Assembly: GCA_035938875.1 (NCBI GenBank)
Contig: DASZGL010000031.1
Coordinates: 1 to 27,119 of the forward strand
Direction: 5' to 3'
DNA from: DASZGL01 sp035938875
GTDB taxonomy: Bacteria; Chloroflexota; Dormibacteria; Aeolococcales; Aeolococcaceae
DNA length: 27,119 nt
Position numbers and translations under genes: made by a program. Within the stretch, counting starts at the first letter, position 1, and every line of letters begins with the position of its first letter. The notes beneath the pieces are model-generated. The model was not told the origin of the DNA and made no database searches. It saw only the letters and a program-made list of their open reading frames with translations. Shown here piece by piece: positions 22,540 through 27,119 of this stretch.

Positions 22540-23370
22540 TCAGCGGGCGACACTTTCCCGTAGACCGGCAAAGAGGTCGTCCTCAGGCGTCGGACTGCCG
22601 CGGGGATCCCGATCTCGGACGAACTCCTCGGTGCCGAAGAACTCGACAAAGACGGAGAAATCGAACCGCAGGAGGAAGAGGGTATCGTCCTGGCTGCGGT
22701 GAGCGCCAAGGGCGGCGAGCTTCGTCGCTGCGTAGTCGCGGCAGTCGATCGTCGCCGCGATGTCCTCATCGGCTGAACCGAAGCGTTCCTCGTCGATGCT
22801 CGGCGGCTCGAGGCCCGCCTCGACCATGCGATCACGGAAGGCGGCGAACCCAGACCTCCGGAACGTCGGGAAGTAGAGCTTCGCCGGCGCGCCCACGGCG
22901 TCCAGGGCGGCCAGCGTGATCCGGTGCGCCTGGATATGGTCAGGGTGCCCGTAGAACCCGTAAGCGTCGTAGGTGACCACAACGTCGGGTCGATATCGTT
23001 CCATCAGTCTCGCCAGCGGTGTTGCGGCAGACTCGACGGCGAGCGTGGAAAAAGCGCCGGGTGCGTCGTTGGACGCCCAGCCCATCATCCCCGAGTCGTG
23101 GTATCCGAGAAGCTCGAGGTGTTGGACCCCGAGGATCCGGCAGCTCTCCTCCAGTTCGCCACGTCTGAGCGCGACGACGGTCGCCTCGTCGTGTCCCGGC
23201 TGGCCGGGCTTGACTCCCCCTGGCGCGTCGCCGAGCTCGCCGTTGGTGCACGTGACCAGAACTGTTCGCACGCCTTGGGCGGAGTACTTGGCGAGAATGC
23301 CGCCGGTCGTGGAGGCCTCGTCGTCGGGGTGCGCGTGCACCGCCATCAACGTAAGCGGGGCTTCGGTCAC
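22540..23370 (-). CDS. PIG-L family deacetylase, mycothiol-conjugate amidase/MshB-like
   Basis: A 276-residue zinc-dependent N-deacetylase/amidase. The zinc and catalytic motif VHAHPDDEASTTGG is at the N-terminus, and the second zinc ligand is in GFYGHPDHIQAHR. In between are RGELEESCRILGVQHLELLGYHDSGM, typical of MshB and Mca. In actinobacteria these act on GlcNAc-inositol (mycothiol synthesis) or on mycothiol S-conjugates (detoxification). Related proteins in other phyla act on bacillithiol precursors or unknown glycans. GTG 23370 is used as start. No other thiol-pathway gene is near, so the precise role is open. Confidence 0.88.
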   Translation of the reverse strand: MTEAPLTLMAVHAHPDDEASTTGGILAKYSAQGVRTVLVTCTNGELGDAPGGVKPGQPGHDEATVVALRRGELEESCRILGVQHLELLGYHDSGMMGWASNDAPGAFSTLAVESAATPLARLMERYRPDVVVTYDAYGFYGHPDHIQAHRITLAALDAVGAPAKLYFPTFRRSGFAAFRDRMVEAGLEPPSIDEERFGSADEDIAATIDCRDYAATKLAALGAHRSQDDTLFLLRFDFSVFVEFFGTEEFVRDRDPRGSPTPEDDLFAGLRESVAR

Positions 23371-23438
23371 GGCAGTGCCTCAATCAGCTCGGGGGGTCGG
23401 GGTGATTGTACGTGCCGACCGACGAGCTCCAGCCCGAC

Positions 23439-23957
23439 CTACGTGCGGGCGTCCAACTCCTCGGCCAGCAGGTCCATGAGCAGACCGTCGTGCCACCCCT
23501 CGCCCTCAACGTCGTGTTCGTAGCGCCGCATCACACCGACGGGGCGGAACCCAACTGCGGCGTAACATCGGATCGCCGGCTCGTTGTCGACGGCCGGATC
23601 GATCACCAGCCGGTGATGACCCCGCTCGTGCACGAGGTGGCGCGCCAGTGTTCGCACCGCGTCGCGACCGAGCCCGCGACCATGCACGGCGGGATCGAGG
23701 AATAGGTCCAAGGACGCATGCCTGTACATTGGTTCGAGCACTTCTGTGTACTGGATCATTCCCTGGACAGATCCGTCCACGAGGACTGCGTACCGCGTCG
23801 TCGACGGATCGTCGAATGGCCAGTCGGCGGTGGCGTCGTCGTTCCCCCAGCGGATGTGGACGTCCGGTGTGTGCAGGATCTCTCGCAGACGGCCCACGTG
23901 ATCGGGCGTCACCGGCACGAGCACCACGCTCTCGCCGCGCAACTCACCGGTCCTCAT
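23439..23957 (-). CDS. GNAT-family N-acetyltransferase
   Basis: A 172-residue GCN5-related acetyltransferase. Strand/helix pattern: ESVVLVPVTPDHVGRLREI at the start, HASLDLFLDPAVHGRGLGRDAVRTL, which holds the acetyl-CoA pyrophosphate loop (GRGLGRDA), then HRLVIDPAVDNEPAIRCYAAVGF, and an ending with WHDGLLMDLL. The whole matches the RimJ/RimL-AacA-like subgroup, sometimes annotated aminoglycoside 6'-acetyltransferase, but the substrate cannot be read from sequence. ATG 23957 with GAGGCAG upstream; the longer frame to 24044 has no family resemblance. PIG-L follows after 68 bp on the same strand. Confidence 0.88.
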   Translation of the reverse strand: MRTGELRGESVVLVPVTPDHVGRLREILHTPDVHIRWGNDDATADWPFDDPSTTRYAVLVDGSVQGMIQYTEVLEPMYRHASLDLFLDPAVHGRGLGRDAVRTLARHLVHERGHHRLVIDPAVDNEPAIRCYAAVGFRPVGVMRRYEHDVEGEGWHDGLLMDLLAEELDART

Positions 23958-24134
23958 TGCTGCCTCGTCATGCGATAGGTGTCTGCCCGTAGTGGCTGGA
24001 AGATGAGGATCATGCACTCGCCGGCCTCTTCGTCGCTGACCCATGGACCAAGTGCTCGCCTCAGGTGGTGGCGACGAAGAGCCCCGGACGCGCGGCGTCC
24101 GAGGGCTCGGGACCGGCGATCGGTCAGGACCGGA

Positions 24135-24938
24135 TCAGTGGACCGCGGAGCGAGTGAACGCCCGGACGGCGACGCGGGTCAGGAGCGCGGCGAAGACGGC
24201 AACGACGGTGAGGCTGAGTACAGCTTCGAGCGTGGTGTTGCTCATGTTCCAGATGTCGTGCAGGCCCGTCCCGTTGGGGTCGACCAGGCCGTACCGCATC
24301 AGCGCCAGTGCGTGAGTCAGCGGGAAGACCTTGGCGATCGCGGCGAGGGCACCGGGCATCACGCTGATGGGGAAGAGCGCGCCGGCGAAGAACCAGGGCA
24401 CGATCGCGATCGCCGGCACGGCGCCGACGTACTCCTCTGCGGAGTGCACGCGGCTCGCCAGGGTCTCGGCCATTCCGTACGTCCCGACGGAAAACAGCAG
24501 CACTGCGCCAGCGAACCATGCAATCCCTGAGGCCCCACCGTGGAACTCGGCACCGCGCAGCAGCGCTGCGACGAACAGCGCGGCCAGCTGCAAACCGGCG
24601 ACCGTCAGCGCGACGCCAAGGTTGCCCAGGACGAGGAGACGGCGGGGGATCGGCGCTGCGAGAAGCTCGCGTTGGGCGCCGTTCTCACGATCGACGATGA
24701 CCCCAAGGCCGGCGAACATCATGCTCAGCGGCACCAGCAAGCCGACGGTGCCGAGCGCGACGAAGGACAGATAGTCGATCGTCGAGTGGAAGCCACCGAA
24801 CGAGTCGCGCAACGCCGGGGCGATGACCAGGGCAAAGAGAATCGGAGTCAAGAGTGGGACGATGATCTCGCGCGGTGTATGTGCGCTGAGGGCAAACCGC
24901 CGCTTGGAGAGTGTGGCGAGCGCGGAGATGTTGGACAT
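24135..24938 (-). CDS. ABC-2 type transporter permease
   Basis: A 267-residue integral membrane protein with six hydrophobic segments, the ABC-2 (DrrB-like) exporter permease layout. The first segment follows PREIIVPLLTPILFALVI. VDRENGAQRELLAAPIPR is the cytoplasmic coupling-helix region, and AGALFPISVMPGALAAIAKVFPLTHAL is the family's conserved end-loop (F.G.l.P......l..i....P...). Length is typical. AAGGGA eight bases before ATG 24938, 15 bp after the ATPase stop, so the two form one operon and one exporter. Substrate unknown; relatives export drugs, polysaccharides or lipids. Confidence 0.9.
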   Translation of the reverse strand: MSNISALATLSKRRFALSAHTPREIIVPLLTPILFALVIAPALRDSFGGFHSTIDYLSFVALGTVGLLVPLSMMFAGLGVIVDRENGAQRELLAAPIPRRLLVLGNLGVALTVAGLQLAALFVAALLRGAEFHGGASGIAWFAGAVLLFSVGTYGMAETLASRVHSAEEYVGAVPAIAIVPWFFAGALFPISVMPGALAAIAKVFPLTHALALMRYGLVDPNGTGLHDIWNMSNTTLEAVLSLTVVAVFAALLTRVAVRAFTRSAVH

Positions 24939-24953
24939 TGGATCGTTCCCTTG

Positions 24954-25940
24954 CTATGCGGCGACGGCGATGCTGTCGCCGGTCAGTTGCAGGTAGACGT
25001 CATCGAGAGTCGGCTGCCGCGTGCTCATGGCAGCGATGGGGAGGCGAAGGCCGTGGATCACGCTGATCGCATCGACCGACGAGTGGTCGTGCAGCGGCAC
25101 GGTGAGGGTGCTGCCGACGATGAATGCGTCGTCCCCGGCGATTGCGCGCGAGCGCAGCGCGGCGAGGGCGACCTCCGCTGGCCCGTCGATGCGCAGCTCG
25201 ACGATCTCGCGCCCGAGAGCCGCGAGCAGCGCCGCCGGAGTGTCGAGGGCGACGATGAGGCCGTCGTGCATGATGGCGACGCGGTCGCAGAGGCGCTCGG
25301 CCTCGTCGAGGTAGTGCGTCGTCAACAGGATGGTGGTGTCCGCGCGGTCGCGGAGTCGAGCGATGACCTCGAGCAGCTCGAACCGGATGCGCGGATCCAA
25401 GCCGACGGTAGGCTCATCGAGGAAGAGCACCCGAGGCTGGGAGACGAGGGCACGGGCGATCTCGAGTCGCCGGCGCTGGCCGCCGCTGTAGCTGCTCACC
25501 TTGCGGTCGACGATCTCGGCGAGGCCGATGGTTTCGACGAGCTCGGAGATGCGCTCGCGCGCCGTGGCGTTGTCGACTCCCCACAGGCGACCGTGGATCT
25601 GGAGATTGCTGCGGCCGGTGAGCCCGCGGTCGAGCACCGACTCCTGGAACACGACGCTGCTGACCCGGCGGGCAGCCAGCGCCGCGGTGGCTACGTCGAA
25701 GCCGGCGACGCGCGCGGTGCCACCGGTGGGGACGATGGTGGTCGTGAGCATGCCGATGGTCGTCGACTTGCCGGCGCCGTTCGGGCCCAGAAGCCCGAAC
25801 GCCTCGCCCTGGGTAACGCTGAAGTCGACGCCCTTCACGGCCTCGACCCCACCGGGGTAGGTCTTGCGGAGCCCGCTGACCTCGATCGCCGGCGCGACGT
25901 GCGAGGCGGTGATGTCAGGGATATCGGGTTGGATGTGCAC
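24954..25940 (-). CDS. ABC transporter ATP-binding protein, DrrA-like
   Basis: A 328-residue ATPase of the drug-exporter (DrrA/CcmA) subfamily. Walker A GLLGPNGAGKSTT, signature SSYSGGQRRRLEIARAL, Walker B RVLFLDEPTVGLD, and the switch His in ILLTTHYLDEAERLCDRV. The last 90 residues form the DUF4162-like tail (ALGREIVELRIDGPAEVAL to PTLDDVYLQLTG). GTG 25940 is chosen because AAGGAGA lies just before it; the frame is open to 26012 without a ribosome binding site. It powers the permease encoded next. Confidence 0.94.
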   Translation of the reverse strand: MHIQPDIPDITASHVAPAIEVSGLRKTYPGGVEAVKGVDFSVTQGEAFGLLGPNGAGKSTTIGMLTTTIVPTGGTARVAGFDVATAALAARRVSSVVFQESVLDRGLTGRSNLQIHGRLWGVDNATARERISELVETIGLAEIVDRKVSSYSGGQRRRLEIARALVSQPRVLFLDEPTVGLDPRIRFELLEVIARLRDRADTTILLTTHYLDEAERLCDRVAIMHDGLIVALDTPAALLAALGREIVELRIDGPAEVALAALRSRAIAGDDAFIVGSTLTVPLHDHSSVDAISVIHGLRLPIAAMSTRQPTLDDVYLQLTGDSIAVAA

Positions 25941-26024
25941 GGCTTCTCCTTGGTCGTTTGGCGGTCCCAGCTCCGGCTGGGTGCTGCTGACCTGTAGTCG
26001 AAGGCCGATCACCCGAATCGACAG

Positions 26025-27119
26025 TCAGCCCGTGCGTCGTCCTCGCAGCGGAGCGGCCGTGGTCCACCCTTCGTAGCCACCGAGGAGATCCGAAACGTCG
26101 CTGAAGCCATGGGCTGCGAGCAGGCTGGCGGCAATCGACGACCGGTAGCCACCGGCGCAGTACACGACGGTCGGCAGCGACGGGTCCAGCTCGTCAACGC
26201 GCTCGGTGAGTGCTGCCAGGGGGATGTGGACGAAGCCCGGGATGGAGCCGCGGTCCAGCTCGCCACGGTTGCGCACATCGACGATGACAATGTCGGGCAC
26301 CGTGTCGAGCCGCGTTCCGAGTTCCACGGGGGAGAGTCGCGAGCTCACCTCGACCAGCGAGGGGTGATCGAGCAGCACGCGCATCGGCTCGGCCAGGTGT
26401 CCGACGACCTTGTCGAAGCCGATGCGAGCGAGGCGCACCCTGGCCTCGAGTTCTGTCCCGTCGTCGCAGACCAGGATGACCTCTTGTTCGGGCCGGATGA
26501 CGTCTCCGGCGTACTCGGCAAACCGGCCCTGCAATCCGACGTTGAGCGCGCCTCTCAGATGGCCCGCGGCGAAGTCCGCCGGCGTCCTCGTGTCGAGCAG
26601 GACAGCACCTTTGCGTTGCAGCGTCAGCGCGTCGTCGAGCGTGAGTGGTCGCGGTGGGTCAGCCTCGCGCAGCAGGGGATGCTGCTCTCGATTTCTTTGC
26701 GCGTCGTAGGAGAAGTACGCCGGTCGCACCGGCTGACCTTCGAGAATCAGGTCCGTGAATGCCGCCTCCGACATCGGCTGCAGCGCGTAGTTCTGCCGCC
26801 GTTGCTCACCGATCGTCGACGACGTCTCGCTCGACAGGTTCCGTCCGCAGGCCGATCCGGCACCATGCGCCGGGTAGACGCGAGTCTCGTCGGGGAGAGT
26901 GAGCAAGCCACGATGCAGGGAACGGTAGAGCTGTCCCGCCATCTCTCTCGGGCTCAGTCCTTCGGCGGCGAGGAGGTCAGGCCTGCCCACGTCGCCGATG
27001 AACATGGTGTCACCGGTGAGCACGCCGTAGGGAACGACATCGCCCTCGTGCTCGTAGACGACGATGCTGATCGATTCGGGGGTGTGGCCCGGTGTTGCCC
27101 GGATCTCCAGCACGACGTC
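26025..27119 (-). CDS. Metallo-beta-lactamase/double rhodanese protein, 5' end outside the window
   Basis: The frame is open to the window edge, so the N-terminus, which would hold the HxHxDH metal motif, is missing. What is visible: the end of the MBL domain with the metal ligands in ATPGHTPESI, VLTGDTMFIGDVGRPDL and VYPAHGAGSACG. Two rhodanese domains follow. The first (from LDDALTLQRKGAVLLDTR) has a Cys in ILVCDDGTE but not the usual loop. The second has a complete active loop, VVYCAGGYRSSIAASLL. This is the architecture of persulfide-dioxygenase/ETHE1-like and BaeB-like fusions that handle sulfane sulfur. Interesting beside a YcaO-TfuA pair, which needs a sulfur donor, although about 20 kb apart. 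Confidence 0.9.
   Translation of the reverse strand, partial: DVVLEIRATPGHTPESISIVVYEHEGDVVPYGVLTGDTMFIGDVGRPDLLAAEGLSPREMAGQLYRSLHRGLLTLPDETRVYPAHGAGSACGRNLSSETSSTIGEQRRQNYALQPMSEAAFTDLILEGQPVRPAYFSYDAQRNREQHPLLREADPPRPLTLDDALTLQRKGAVLLDTRTPADFAAGHLRGALNVGLQGRFAEYAGDVIRPEQEVILVCDDGTELEARVRLARIGFDKVVGHLAEPMRVLLDHPSLVEVSSRLSPVELGTRLDTVPDIVIVDVRNRGELDRGSIPGFVHIPLAALTERVDELDPSLPTVVYCAGGYRSSIAASLLAAHGFSDVSDLLGGYEGWTTAAPLRGRRTG

Noticed and set aside
1..27119. CRISPR arrays, toxin-antitoxin pairs, restriction or phage-defence genes
   Set aside because: No spaced direct repeats apart from the coding 18-bp tandem repeat, and no protein with recognisable defence-system domains. The NTPase-TPR protein was considered as a STAND defence gene, but its cyclase domain points to signalling.

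Overview
This is a GC-rich, densely coded stretch of about 27 kb from a free-living, probably soil-dwelling bacterium. The gene set (class E/F sortase with a DUF4397 partner, tandem ATPase/cyclase regulator, PIG-L deacetylase of the mycothiol type, AlkA, P450, DrrAB-like ABC exporter) suits an Actinomycetota member or a neighbouring lineage such as Dormibacterota/Chloroflexota. The lineage is inferred, because there is no rRNA or other phylogenetic marker in the window. I saw no tRNA, rRNA, CRISPR array, transposase, integrase or phage gene.

Layout. 1-3.8 kb is a cell-surface block: the 3' part of a membrane-protein gene, a secreted DUF4397 protein with a C-terminal membrane tail, a sortase, and on the opposite strand a small lipoprotein and a YggT-like membrane protein. 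At 3.9-4.8 kb lie an alkyltransferase-like DNA-binding protein, an in-frame remnant of an ArsR-type regulator, and a single-domain cyclic-nucleotide-binding protein.

4.9-10.7 kb is the most interesting part. A minus-strand cassette encodes a 101-residue cysteine-free small protein, a stand-alone YcaO enzyme and, overlapping it by 4 bp, TfuA. YcaO plus TfuA is the known pair for backbone thioamidation of peptides and proteins. The small protein has its own strong ribosome binding site and is the obvious candidate substrate. Divergent from it is a 1093-residue NTPase/TPR protein with a C-terminal class III nucleotide cyclase, and the cNMP-binding protein follows tfuA on the same strand. Together these suggest a RiPP-like or protein-thioamidation locus bracketed by cyclic-nucleotide signalling genes. 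The link is inference from position.

11-18.3 kb holds a predicted cupredoxin-like lipoprotein with a CRP-like site upstream, an 808-bp sparsely coding gap, a SAM methyltransferase, and a co-directional series of hybrid sensor kinase, receiver protein and cytochrome P450. It continues with a tandem ABM-domain protein followed by a strong hairpin, and a secreted protein built on a 6-residue Ser/Thr/Pro/Glu repeat.

18.4-22.5 kb is a tightly overlapping plus-strand operon that mixes DNA repair and storage-polymer genes: exonuclease III, PHA synthase, PhaZ-like depolymerase and an AlkA-type glycosylase. 22.4-27.1 kb, all on the minus strand, carries a truncated dihydrofolate-reductase-like remnant, a PIG-L deacetylase, a GNAT acetyltransferase, an ABC-2 exporter (ATPase plus permease), and a metallo-beta-lactamase/double-rhodanese protein that runs off the window edge.
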